Shown: piece after piece, positions 14,745 to 22,716 of the stretch | How the letters are laid out: the number at the start of each line of letters is the position of its first letter | Numbering within the stretch: position 1 is the first letter of the stretch | Source of the DNA: Maribacter_C sp047345145 | GTDB taxonomy: Bacteria > Bacteroidota > Bacteroidia > Flavobacteriales > Flavobacteriaceae | Reading direction: 5' to 3' | Length of the DNA: 64,000 nucleotides | Assembly: GCF_047345145.1 (NCBI RefSeq) | Contig: NZ_JBLFER010000002.1 | Span: 1,054,001 to 1,118,000, forward strand | Notes under the pieces: model-generated | What the model was told of the DNA's origin: nothing | Seen by the model: the letters and a program-made list of their open reading frames with translations, nothing else | Database searches by the model: none | Translations under genes and position numbers: made by a program

Positions 14745-17462
14745 ATGGCAGATAATGCAACAATAAGGCTTAATAAAGTTCTAAGAGAACTTAATATTTC
14801 ATTGGACAGAGCGGTAGATTATCTATCGTCAAAAGGCCATGAAATAGAAGCACGCCCAACCACCAAGATTTCCGAAGAGGTACATCAGGTGTTATTGGAC
14901 GAGTTCCAGACTGATATGAGCAAGAAAGTTGCATCAAAAGAGGTTGGAGAAGAAAAACGGAAAGAGAAAGAAGCCATACGAATTCAATTAGAACAGGAGC
15001 AAGAAGAAAGAAGATTGGCTCGTGAGAAAAGAGCAGCCGCTTCCGAAGTGATTAAGGCTAAGGCTGAACTTAGTGGACCTAAAACGGTTGGAAAGATTGA
15101 TCTTAATCCTAAGAAGAAAGCAGAAAAAGCAACTGTCAAGGAAGAAAAAGCTCCGGTTAAGGAGGAGAAAGTTGATGCCGTAGCTCCTGAAAAGAAAACA
15201 GAGGCAAAAGCAGAAACAACAGAAAAAGCAGAAGCGAAAGTAGAAGCTGCTGAGCCTGTTGCAGAAGAAGCTGCTCCGGTTGATGAAAAGATCGCTACGC
15301 AATACAAGAAGCTTTCTGGCCCAAAAATAATGGGAGATAAGATTGATCTTAGCAAATTTCAGAAGCCTAAGAAAAAGAAAGAAGAGCCTAAAGCTAAAAC
15401 TGAAAACGCCAATGCGGATCGTAAGAAAAAGCGAAAGCGTATTGTCAGTAATAAACCCGGTGCAACGCAAGGAAGAGGAACAGGCCCAAGAGGAGCTGCT
15501 GGTGCCCGAAAAGGAGGAGGTCAACGTTTTGGTGCACCAAAAGTAGAGCCTTCTGAAGAAGATGTTCAAAAGCAAGTACGTGAAACCTTAGAGAAACTTC
15601 AAGGGAAGTCGAAGAAAGGTAAGGGTGCAAAATATAGAAGAGATAAAAGAGATCAACACCGTCAACAGACCGAGGCTGATCTTGAGATAGAAGCAATTGA
15701 AAGCAAAACGCTTAAGGTCACAGAGTTTGTAACTGCGAATGAAGTTGCGACGATGATGAACGTTTCGACTACAGAGATTATTTCTGCATGTATGTCCTTG
15801 GGTATGATGGTTACCATGAACCAACGCTTAGACGCAGAGACGCTTTCGATTGTTGCAGATGAGTTTGGCTACGAAGTTGAGTTTGTTACTGCTGATATTG
15901 ATGAAAGTATTGTTGAAGAAGAAGATGCGGCAGAAGATTTGAAACCAAGAGCTCCAATTGTGACCGTTATGGGTCACGTTGACCACGGTAAAACTTCTTT
16001 GTTAGATTACATTCGACAAGAAAACGTAATTGCAGGTGAGAGTGGTGGAATAACACAGCATATTGGTGCATATGGGGTAACCTTAGAGGATGGTCAAAAA
16101 ATCGCCTTCTTAGATACGCCAGGTCACGAAGCCTTTACAGCGATGCGTGCTCGTGGTGCTCAAGTTACAGATATTGCTATAATTGTTATTGCTGCGGATG
16201 ATGATATCATGCCGCAAACAAAGGAAGCTATCAGTCATGCTCAGGCCGCTGGAGTTCCTATCGTTTTTGCAATCAACAAAATAGATAGAGATGCTGCCAA
16301 TCCTGATAAGATAAAAGAAGGTCTAGCAAATATGAACTTATTGGTAGAAGACTGGGGTGGTAAAATACAATCTCATGACATCTCTGCCAAGACGGGTCTT
16401 GGAATCAAAGAATTGTTAGAAAAAGTATTGCTCGAAGCTGAATTATTAGAGCTTAAGGCTAATCCCGATAAACTTGCTGTTGGTACGGTTGTAGAAGCTT
16501 TCCTAGATAAAGGAAAAGGGTATATCTCAACTATTTTAGTGCAAGCAGGTACTTTGAAAATTGGAGATTATGTGTTGGCAGGAACTTGCAGCGGAAAGGT
16601 TAAAGCCATGCAAGATGAACGTGGTAATATTATAAAAGAAGCTGGTCCTTCTCAACCTATTTCTATTTTAGGGTTAGATGGTGCTCCGCAAGCAGGAGAT
16701 AAGTTTAATGTCTTAGATGATGAGCGTGAGGCAAAACAAATTGCTACTAGACGTTCTCAATTGCAACGCGAGCAATCGGTAAGAACACAGCGTCATATTA
16801 CTCTTGATGAGATCGGAAGACGTATTGCATTGGGTGATTTCAAAGAATTGAACATTATCTTGAAAGGTGATGTTGATGGTTCTGTGGAAGCGCTTACTGA
16901 TTCTTTCCAGAAATTATCTACGGATGAAATACAAGTAAATATTATACATAAAGCAGTCGGACCTATTACGGAATCCGATGTGCTTTTAGCTTCTGCTTCT
17001 GATGCGGTTATTATCGGGTTTAATGTAAGGCCGATGGGTAATGCAAGGCAGGTAGCTGATAAGGAAGAAATCGATATCCGTATGTATTCTATTATTTATG
17101 ATGCCATAAATGATTTAAAGGATGCGATGGAAGGAATGCTTTCTCCGGAAATGAAAGAAGAGATTACGGGTACTGCCGAAATACGTGAGACTTTCAAGAT
17201 TTCTAAGATTGGTACTATCGCAGGATGTATGGTCACAATCGGAAAGATCTTTAGAAACTCAAACATAAGGTTGATTCGTGATGGAGTTGTTATATATACT
17301 GGTGAACTTACTTCATTAAAACGATTCAAAGATGATGTCAAGGAAGTAGCGAAAGGTTATGATTGTGGTTTGCAAATTAAAAACTACAATGATATCAAAG
17401 AAGGAGATATTGTAGAGGCCTTCCAAGAGGTAGCTGTGGCGAAGAAGTTGAAATCAAAATAG
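14745..17462 (+). CDS. infB: Translation initiation factor IF-2
   Basis: The 905-residue GTPase brings initiator tRNA to the 30S subunit. The first ~55 residues form an IF2-N module (IRLNKVLRELNISLDRAVDYL). Residues ~60-310 are a long, charged, Lys/Ala/Glu-rich linker of low complexity, followed by a second IF2-N module (VTEFVTANEVATMMNVSTTEII). The G domain starts near residue 405 with GHVDHGKTS (G1), DTPGHEAF (G3) and NKID (G4); beta-barrel domains II and III and the IF2-C domain complete the protein. The Lys/Ala-rich linker explains several long reading frames on the opposite strand, which are not genes. Confidence 0.98.
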   Translation: MADNATIRLNKVLRELNISLDRAVDYLSSKGHEIEARPTTKISEEVHQVLLDEFQTDMSKKVASKEVGEEKRKEKEAIRIQLEQEQEERRLAREKRAAASEVIKAKAELSGPKTVGKIDLNPKKKAEKATVKEEKAPVKEEKVDAVAPEKKTEAKAETTEKAEAKVEAAEPVAEEAAPVDEKIATQYKKLSGPKIMGDKIDLSKFQKPKKKKEEPKAKTENANADRKKKRKRIVSNKPGATQGRGTGPRGAAGARKGGGQRFGAPKVEPSEEDVQKQVRETLEKLQGKSKKGKGAKYRRDKRDQHRQQTEADLEIEAIESKTLKVTEFVTANEVATMMNVSTTEIISACMSLGMMVTMNQRLDAETLSIVADEFGYEVEFVTADIDESIVEEEDAAEDLKPRAPIVTVMGHVDHGKTSLLDYIRQENVIAGESGGITQHIGAYGVTLEDGQKIAFLDTPGHEAFTAMRARGAQVTDIAIIVIAADDDIMPQTKEAISHAQAAGVPIVFAINKIDRDAANPDKIKEGLANMNLLVEDWGGKIQSHDISAKTGLGIKELLEKVLLEAELLELKANPDKLAVGTVVEAFLDKGKGYISTILVQAGTLKIGDYVLAGTCSGKVKAMQDERGNIIKEAGPSQPISILGLDGAPQAGDKFNVLDDEREAKQIATRRSQLQREQSVRTQRHITLDEIGRRIALGDFKELNIILKGDVDGSVEALTDSFQKLSTDEIQVNIIHKAVGPITESDVLLASASDAVIIGFNVRPMGNARQVADKEEIDIRMYSIIYDAINDLKDAMEGMLSPEMKEEITGTAEIRETFKISKIGTIAGCMVTIGKIFRNSNIRLIRDGVVIYTGELTSLKRFKDDVKEVAKGYDCGLQIKNYNDIKEGDIVEAFQEVAVAKKLKSK

Positions 17463-17493
17463 TATCCCAGTAGGGAGTTTCTAGTAAAAATAA

Positions 17494-17537
17494 AAAACCA
17501 AAAAAATAGAGCGAATTCGCTCTATTTTTTTGGTTTT
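17494..17537. terminator. 44-bp perfect palindrome, bidirectional terminator
   Basis: The two 22-nt halves (AAAACCAAAAAAATAGAGCGAA and its exact complement) meet at a central GAATTC. The A7 and T7 tracts inside the arms, plus AAAACC/GGTTTT at the ends, give an intrinsic terminator for both infB (plus) and the SPOR gene (minus). The final codons and the TAG of the SPOR gene are part of the right arm. Confidence 0.88.
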
Positions 17538-17887
17538 AATAACATCGCATTGGGGTATTTTCTTCTAACTTCATTAAACTTCCGTTCCGCTTGAAGTTTA
17601 TCCTTGAACCTTCCTACTTTCACTCTGTAGGTCGGAGAGTCAAAATCGACTCTTGAAGATAAACTAGGAAAGTCAATGTTTACGAGTGATTTTAAGTTGT
17701 TTGCTTTCTCATTTGAGCTTACAAAACCTACTTGTATAGTATAGTAGTTTGATTGCGAAATTACATCCTCATAAATCTCTAAGAGAGTGTTTATTTTTTC
17801 GTCTTGTTCAATGTTGATTTTTCCATTTTGAGCATTGGCAAAAGGGATGGAAAAAGTCAAAATTAGTAGTATAGCTAGTGTTTTCAT
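17522..17887 (-). CDS. Exported SPOR-domain protein
   Basis: The protein has about 121 residues from the ATG at 17887. An upstream in-frame ATG at 17953 is rejected because a promoter box (17921-17928) lies between the two. It has a signal peptide (MKTLAILLILTFSIPFANAQ), a short linker, then a SPOR domain of about 75 residues (YYTIQVGFVSSNEKANNLKS, then SPTYRVKVGRFKDKLQAERKFNEVR) ending YPNAMLLKPKK. SPOR domains bind denuded peptidoglycan glycan strands, so a periplasmic role at sites of wall remodelling is likely. Nothing else is attached to the domain. The last five codons lie within the terminator palindrome. Confidence 0.85.
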   Translation of the reverse strand: MKTLAILLILTFSIPFANAQNGKINIEQDEKINTLLEIYEDVISQSNYYTIQVGFVSSNEKANNLKSLVNIDFPSLSSRVDFDSPTYRVKVGRFKDKLQAERKFNEVRRKYPNAMLLKPKK

Positions 17888-17920
17888 GCTTTTAGCTGAA
17901 TGTCTTATAATAGGTACGTA

Positions 17921-17928
17921 CAAAAGTA
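17921..17928 (-). promoter_or_regulatory. Bacteroidota -7 element on minus strand (TACTTTTG)
   Basis: CAAAAGTA on the plus strand reads TACTTTTG on the minus strand and matches TAnnTTTG. It places the transcript start near 17914, about 27 nt before the chosen ATG of the SPOR gene. Confidence 0.55.
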
Positions 17929-18005
17929 ATTTTTTATATTTCATAGCTAGCAAATCAATAGTTATTTAGAATAATTATAAATTATAAATTATCAATACGT
18001 TAAGA

Positions 18006-18036
18006 TTTTCTAAATAAAGTATGTGTCGTATTTTTG
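18006..18036 (+). promoter_or_regulatory. Promoter of the act-cox operon
   Basis: TATTTTTG at 18029-18036 is an exact -7 match. The -33 position holds TTTT (18006-18009) at 19 bp. The predicted leader to the actA start is about 80 nt and contains an inverted repeat. Confidence 0.65.
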
Positions 18037-18052
18037 CATCCAATTTAGGAAG

Positions 18053-18092
18053 CGATAATTTTAACCTACAATCTCTAACATATAAATTATCG
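18053..18092 (+). promoter_or_regulatory. Leader inverted repeat upstream of actA
   Basis: CGATAATTT (18053-18061) and AAATTATCG (18084-18092) are perfect complements separated by 22 nt within the predicted 5' leader. The repeat could form an RNA hairpin or be an operator half-site pair; there is no following T-run, so it is not a terminator. Confidence 0.4.
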
Positions 18093-18122
18093 TGCCAAGA
18101 TTTAGATTGAAATATTCTGTAT

Positions 18123-19490
18123 ATGAAAAAGGTTATTTACCGCAATCAAATTTCTAAAGTTTTAGGTATCAGTCTAGTAGTTTTCCTACTCTCCTCTATT
18201 TCACTTTTTGCGCAAGATGAAGTTGCCGCTGTCGAGGCTGCTGCAACTACAGATGCTTCTGGTGGTGACGTTGAAAAAGGAAAGGCTTTGTTCAAGGTGA
18301 ATTGTGCGGCATGTCACAATTTGAAGAAGAAAATGACAGGGCCAAATTTGTATAAGGTCGAAGAGCGTTTGGCGGAGAATGAAGGTTTGGATCGCGAATG
18401 GTTGTACGCTTGGATAAAAAATAGTGCTGGTGTCATCAAATCTGGAGACGCTTATGCAAATAAGATTTATGCGGAGTACAATCAGTCAGCAATGACTGCT
18501 TTCCCAACACTTTCTAATGTAGATATTGATAATATTTTGGCGTATACCGCAGCTGAACCTGTGGTTGTTCCTCCGCCTCCACCTCCACCTGGCGGGGATG
18601 TTACTTCTGCAACGTCTGGTATTTCCAACGAAATTATTCTAGGAGCTCTTGTTCTGGTTTTTGGTCTTTTGGTAATGATGCTGTTCTTAGTAAACAAAAC
18701 CTTGAGAAGAATTGCTGAGGCTAGTGGAGTTGCTGTTGTTAAAGAAGAAGCTGAAGAAAGAACGCCACTGTGGAAAGCCTTTGCTAAGAATCAGTTTTTG
18801 ATTTTGTGTACAGTTATTTTCCTTTTGCTTGGAAGTGCGTATTTCGCTTACGGCTGGATGATGCAAGTTGGTGTTGATCAGGGCTATGCTCCAATTCAAC
18901 CGATTCACTATTCGCACAAAATACATGCAGGTACGAACAAAATAGAATGTAAGTACTGTCACTCGTCGGCCCGTAAATCAAAACATTCTGGTATTCCTTC
19001 TCTAAATGTTTGTATGAACTGTCACAAGTCTATTTACGAATACACGGGGGTTGCAGGTGAAGCGCCTAGTCAAGAGGACTTAGCGAATGGTTACACGAAC
19101 GAGTTCTACACAGGTGAAATCAAAAAGCTTTACGCTGCAGTAGGTTGGGATGAAGAAAATCAGAAATATACTGGTGAAAGTAAGCCGGTGGAATGGGTTC
19201 GAATTCATAACCTTCCAGATTTTGCATATTTCAATCACTCGCAACACGTTGAGGTTGGTAAGATTGAATGTCAAACCTGTCACGGACCGGTTGAAGAAAT
19301 GGAAATTATGTATCAATTTTCTCCATTAACAATGGGTTGGTGTATCAACTGTCATAGAGAAACTAATGTGCAAGTTGAAGGAAACGAATACTACGATAAA
19401 ATACACGCTGAACTTTCTAAGAAGTACGGAGTTGAAACCCTTACCGCTGCACAAATGGGTGGTTTGGAATGCGGAAAGTGTCACTATTAA
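18123..19490 (+). CDS. actA: Alternative complex III subunit ActA, multiheme cytochrome c with fused monoheme domain
   Basis: The 455-residue exported cytochrome belongs to the menaquinol:cytochrome c oxidoreductase called alternative complex III. A signal peptide ends near residue 30 (SISLFAQ). A cytochrome c domain with CAACH at residues 61-65 follows, then a Pro-rich linker (PPPPPPP) and two membrane helices (about 168-192 and 220-242). The C-terminal multiheme part carries CKYCH, CMNCH, CQTCH, CINCH and a terminal CGKCH. This gives six CxxCH sites, one more than the pentaheme ActA of Rhodothermus, and the extra one is in the fused N-terminal domain. It is the first gene of actABCDEF-coxBA. 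Confidence 0.95.
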   Translation: MKKVIYRNQISKVLGISLVVFLLSSISLFAQDEVAAVEAAATTDASGGDVEKGKALFKVNCAACHNLKKKMTGPNLYKVEERLAENEGLDREWLYAWIKNSAGVIKSGDAYANKIYAEYNQSAMTAFPTLSNVDIDNILAYTAAEPVVVPPPPPPPGGDVTSATSGISNEIILGALVLVFGLLVMMLFLVNKTLRRIAEASGVAVVKEEAEERTPLWKAFAKNQFLILCTVIFLLLGSAYFAYGWMMQVGVDQGYAPIQPIHYSHKIHAGTNKIECKYCHSSARKSKHSGIPSLNVCMNCHKSIYEYTGVAGEAPSQEDLANGYTNEFYTGEIKKLYAAVGWDEENQKYTGESKPVEWVRIHNLPDFAYFNHSQHVEVGKIECQTCHGPVEEMEIMYQFSPLTMGWCINCHRETNVQVEGNEYYDKIHAELSKKYGVETLTAAQMGGLECGKCHY

Positions 19491-19524
19491 TACAAACAAA
19501 AAGTAGCTAATTACAGATATACGT

Positions 19525-22500
19525 ATGGCATCAAACAAAAAATATTGGAAAAGCGAAGCGGAGTTAAATCCCAACGATTCCATTGTTGAGACGCTAAGAC
19601 AGAATGAATTTGTAGAAGACATTCCTGTTGATGAGTTTTTGGGTGATAAAGAAACTTTAGAATCCACCAATACCAATAGAAGAGACTTCTTGAAGTATGT
19701 TGGTTTTAGTACAGCGGCTGCTTCTTTGGCTGCTTGTGAAGGACCAGTTATTAAGTCTATTCCTTATGTTGTAGCTCCTGAAAACATTGTTCCTGGTGTT
19801 GCAAATTATTACGCTACTACAATTGCAAATGGTTTTGACTTTGCGAGTATCTTAATTAAGACGCGCGAAGGAAGACCAATAAAAGTGGAAAATAATAAAG
19901 AAGCGAAAGTAGCTGGCGGTGCTAATGCACGTGTTCAGGCTTCCGTTCTGTCATTATATGATAGCACAAGATTGCAAGGTCCTAAATCTGGAGCTGGTGA
20001 AGATGTTTCTTGGGATGTCATTGATGCTGCTGTAAAATCAAAATTAAGTTCAGGAAAGCAAGTTGCTTTCTTGACGCAAACATATGCTAGTCCATCTACT
20101 TCTAGATTAATCGAAGAATTCAAAGCGACGAATCCGAATGTAAATCATGTAACCTATGATTCCATTTCTGAAGAAGCTGCCTTATCGGCTTTTGAAGCGA
20201 AATATGGCGAACGCGCTCTTGCGGATTATAATTTTGAAAATGCCGATATTATCGTATCCTTTGGTGCGGATTTCTTAGGAGACTGGCAAGGAGGCGGATA
20301 TGATAGCGGCTATTCCAAAGGGCGTGTTCCGAAGAACGGAAAAATGTCTAAGCATGTTCAGTTCGAGGCAAATATGTCTTTGACTGGTGCAAATGCTGAT
20401 AAGCGTGTTGCATTAACGGCACAGTTTCAAAAAGTGGCCTTAGCGTATTTATATGCGAAGTTAAACGGAACTAGTGCTGGTGGTGAGCTGCCTGCTGAAG
20501 CTCAAAAAGTACTTGATAGCCTAATTGCTCAAATTAGAAAGAATAAAAGCGGAGCTGTTGTAGTTTCCGGAATTGATGATGTCAATGTTCAAACGGTTGT
20601 TTTGGCAATCAATGAAATGTTGGGTAGTAAGGCTTTTGATGCAAAAGCACCAAGATATACAAGACAAGGAAATGTCAAAGCTGTTCAGTCGCTTGTTGCT
20701 GATATGAATGCTGGTAAAGTGGGTATGTTGATTATTGATGGTGTCAACCCAATGTATTCTCTGCCAAATGCTTCTGATTTCAAAACAGGTATTGAGAATG
20801 TTGATCTTTCGGTAAATTTTTCAACCAATTGGAATGAAACTTCTGCTGTTTCAACTTATGCTGCTGCCTCAAATCACTACTTGGAGTCTTGGGGTGATGC
20901 GCAAATCAAAAAAGGGCATTATAGCATAATGCAGCCGACCATAAAAGAGTTGTTTGATACAAGACAATTTCAAGCATCTGTTTTAAAATGGATGGGTAAT
21001 GACAAAAGCTATTACTACTATATTAAAGAAACATGGAACGCTTTTGTTTTAAATGGAAGTGATTTTAATAAAGCTGTTCATGACGGAGTTTTTGTAGCGG
21101 GTGGTGACACAATGACAACGGTTAGTGAGAATGCTGATCCAGTAGTCATGGCTGATGTTTCTGATAAAGAAGAAGCTGAAGCAATAATAGACGAGTCGCA
21201 AATGATGTCTCAGTCGGTATCTATTTCTTCCGCTGTACGCAGTTTAGCAAGCGCCACTGGTACAGAGGGAATGGAGCTAACTTTATACTCCAAAGTAGGC
21301 ATGGGTGACGGTCAGCAGGCAAATAATCCATGGTTGCAAGAATTCCCTGATCCTATTACACGTGTTTCTTGGGATAACTATGTTACGGTTTCTAAAGCTG
21401 ATGCTGAAACTCTGGGATTGATAAATGAGAATGTAGCTAATGGTGGTTTAGATGGAAGCTACGCCAACTTAACGGTTAATGGCGTTGCAGTAAACAATGT
21501 TCCTGTAATCATTCAACCAGGTCAGGCGAAAGGAACTGTAGGGCTGTCTTTTGGATATGGAAAGAAAGCAGGAATGAAATCTGAGATGCAAACTGGCGTA
21601 AATGCTTTTGCCTTGTATCAAGACTTCAACAATATACAATCTGTCAAAATTGAAAAAGCAGGTGGAATGCATGAATTTGCATGTGTTCAGTTGCATAAAA
21701 CAATGATGGGTAGAGGTGATATCATCAAAGAAACAACTTTGGAGATATTCAACACAAAAGACCATGCGGAATGGAATCATGTTCCTCAGGTGTCTTTAAA
21801 TCACCAAGAAGTTCCTGCAACTTCAGTGGACCTTTGGGATAGTTTTGATCGCTCTATAGGGCATCACTTCAACATGTCTATCGATTTAAATGCTTGTACC
21901 GGTTGTGGTGCATGTGTTATCGCTTGTCATGCGGAGAATAACGTTCCTGTGGTTGGTAAGCAAGAAGTTCGTAAGTCAAGAGATATGCACTGGTTGCGTA
22001 TCGATAGATACTACTCTTCTGAAGATAGTTTTGAGGCAGATAATACGAAGAAAGATGATTTTGATGGACTTTCAGGAGACAATGGTTCGCTAGGAGGTTT
22101 CGGTGAATTGGAAGACCCTTCTGCTAATCCGCAGGTGGCTTTCCAACCTGTAATGTGTCAGCACTGTAACCATGCGCCTTGTGAAACGGTTTGTCCAGTT
22201 GCGGCAACATCACATAGCCGTCAAGGTCAAAATCACATGGCGTATAACAGATGTGTAGGTACAAGATACTGTGCAAACAACTGTCCGTATAAAGTACGTC
22301 GTTTCAACTGGTTCTTGTATAATAACAATGACGAGTTTGATTTTCATATGAATAATGACTTGGGCAAGATGGTCGTGAATCCTGATGTGAATGTTCGTTC
22401 TAGAGGGGTAATCGAAAAATGTTCGATGTGTATCCAGAAAACACAGAAAAGTATTTTGGATGCCAAGCGAGATGGTCGTCCAGTTGCTGATGAGGAATTC

Positions 22501-22680
22501 CAAACAGCATGTTCTTCTGCTTGTAGCAACGGAGCAATTGTTTTTGGAGATATCAATGATAAAAAGAGTGAAGTCGCTGAGTTGAAAGAAAGCGATCGTA
22601 TGTATCACTTGTTAGAGCACGTAGGTACCAAACCAAATGTATTCTATCACGTTAAAGTGAGAAATACAACAGAAGCATAA
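19525..22680 (+). CDS. actB: Alternative complex III subunit ActB, molybdopterin-like and ferredoxin fusion
   Basis: The 1051-residue periplasm-facing subunit is exported by a Tat signal at an internal position (NRRDFLKYVGFSTAAASLA, residues 51-69). The following ~650 residues resemble the molybdopterin oxidoreductase fold but, as in other ActB proteins, probably bind no cofactor. The C-terminal third is a ferredoxin module with CTGCGACVIACHAEN (about 791-805), CQHCNHAPCETVCPV, CVGTRYCANNCPYKVRRF and CSMC, enough cysteines for three or four iron-sulfur clusters. It relays electrons inside the complex. A 34-nt gap separates it from actA. Confidence 0.95.
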   Translation: MASNKKYWKSEAELNPNDSIVETLRQNEFVEDIPVDEFLGDKETLESTNTNRRDFLKYVGFSTAAASLAACEGPVIKSIPYVVAPENIVPGVANYYATTIANGFDFASILIKTREGRPIKVENNKEAKVAGGANARVQASVLSLYDSTRLQGPKSGAGEDVSWDVIDAAVKSKLSSGKQVAFLTQTYASPSTSRLIEEFKATNPNVNHVTYDSISEEAALSAFEAKYGERALADYNFENADIIVSFGADFLGDWQGGGYDSGYSKGRVPKNGKMSKHVQFEANMSLTGANADKRVALTAQFQKVALAYLYAKLNGTSAGGELPAEAQKVLDSLIAQIRKNKSGAVVVSGIDDVNVQTVVLAINEMLGSKAFDAKAPRYTRQGNVKAVQSLVADMNAGKVGMLIIDGVNPMYSLPNASDFKTGIENVDLSVNFSTNWNETSAVSTYAAASNHYLESWGDAQIKKGHYSIMQPTIKELFDTRQFQASVLKWMGNDKSYYYYIKETWNAFVLNGSDFNKAVHDGVFVAGGDTMTTVSENADPVVMADVSDKEEAEAIIDESQMMSQSVSISSAVRSLASATGTEGMELTLYSKVGMGDGQQANNPWLQEFPDPITRVSWDNYVTVSKADAETLGLINENVANGGLDGSYANLTVNGVAVNNVPVIIQPGQAKGTVGLSFGYGKKAGMKSEMQTGVNAFALYQDFNNIQSVKIEKAGGMHEFACVQLHKTMMGRGDIIKETTLEIFNTKDHAEWNHVPQVSLNHQEVPATSVDLWDSFDRSIGHHFNMSIDLNACTGCGACVIACHAENNVPVVGKQEVRKSRDMHWLRIDRYYSSEDSFEADNTKKDDFDGLSGDNGSLGGFGELEDPSANPQVAFQPVMCQHCNHAPCETVCPVAATSHSRQGQNHMAYNRCVGTRYCANNCPYKVRRFNWFLYNNNDEFDFHMNNDLGKMVVNPDVNVRSRGVIEKCSMCIQKTQKSILDAKRDGRPVADEEFQTACSSACSNGAIVFGDINDKKSEVAELKESDRMYHLLEHVGTKPNVFYHVKVRNTTEA

Positions 22681-22716
22681 CCAATACAGTAAAGTAAGTA
22701 ACTATAATACAAATCT

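Noticed and set aside
14984..15696. Long open frames on the minus strand within infB
   Set aside because: They mirror the Lys/Ala/Glu-rich linker of IF-2, whose codons lack stops on the opposite strand. They show low-complexity Ser/Phe/Leu protein sequence and no start signals.
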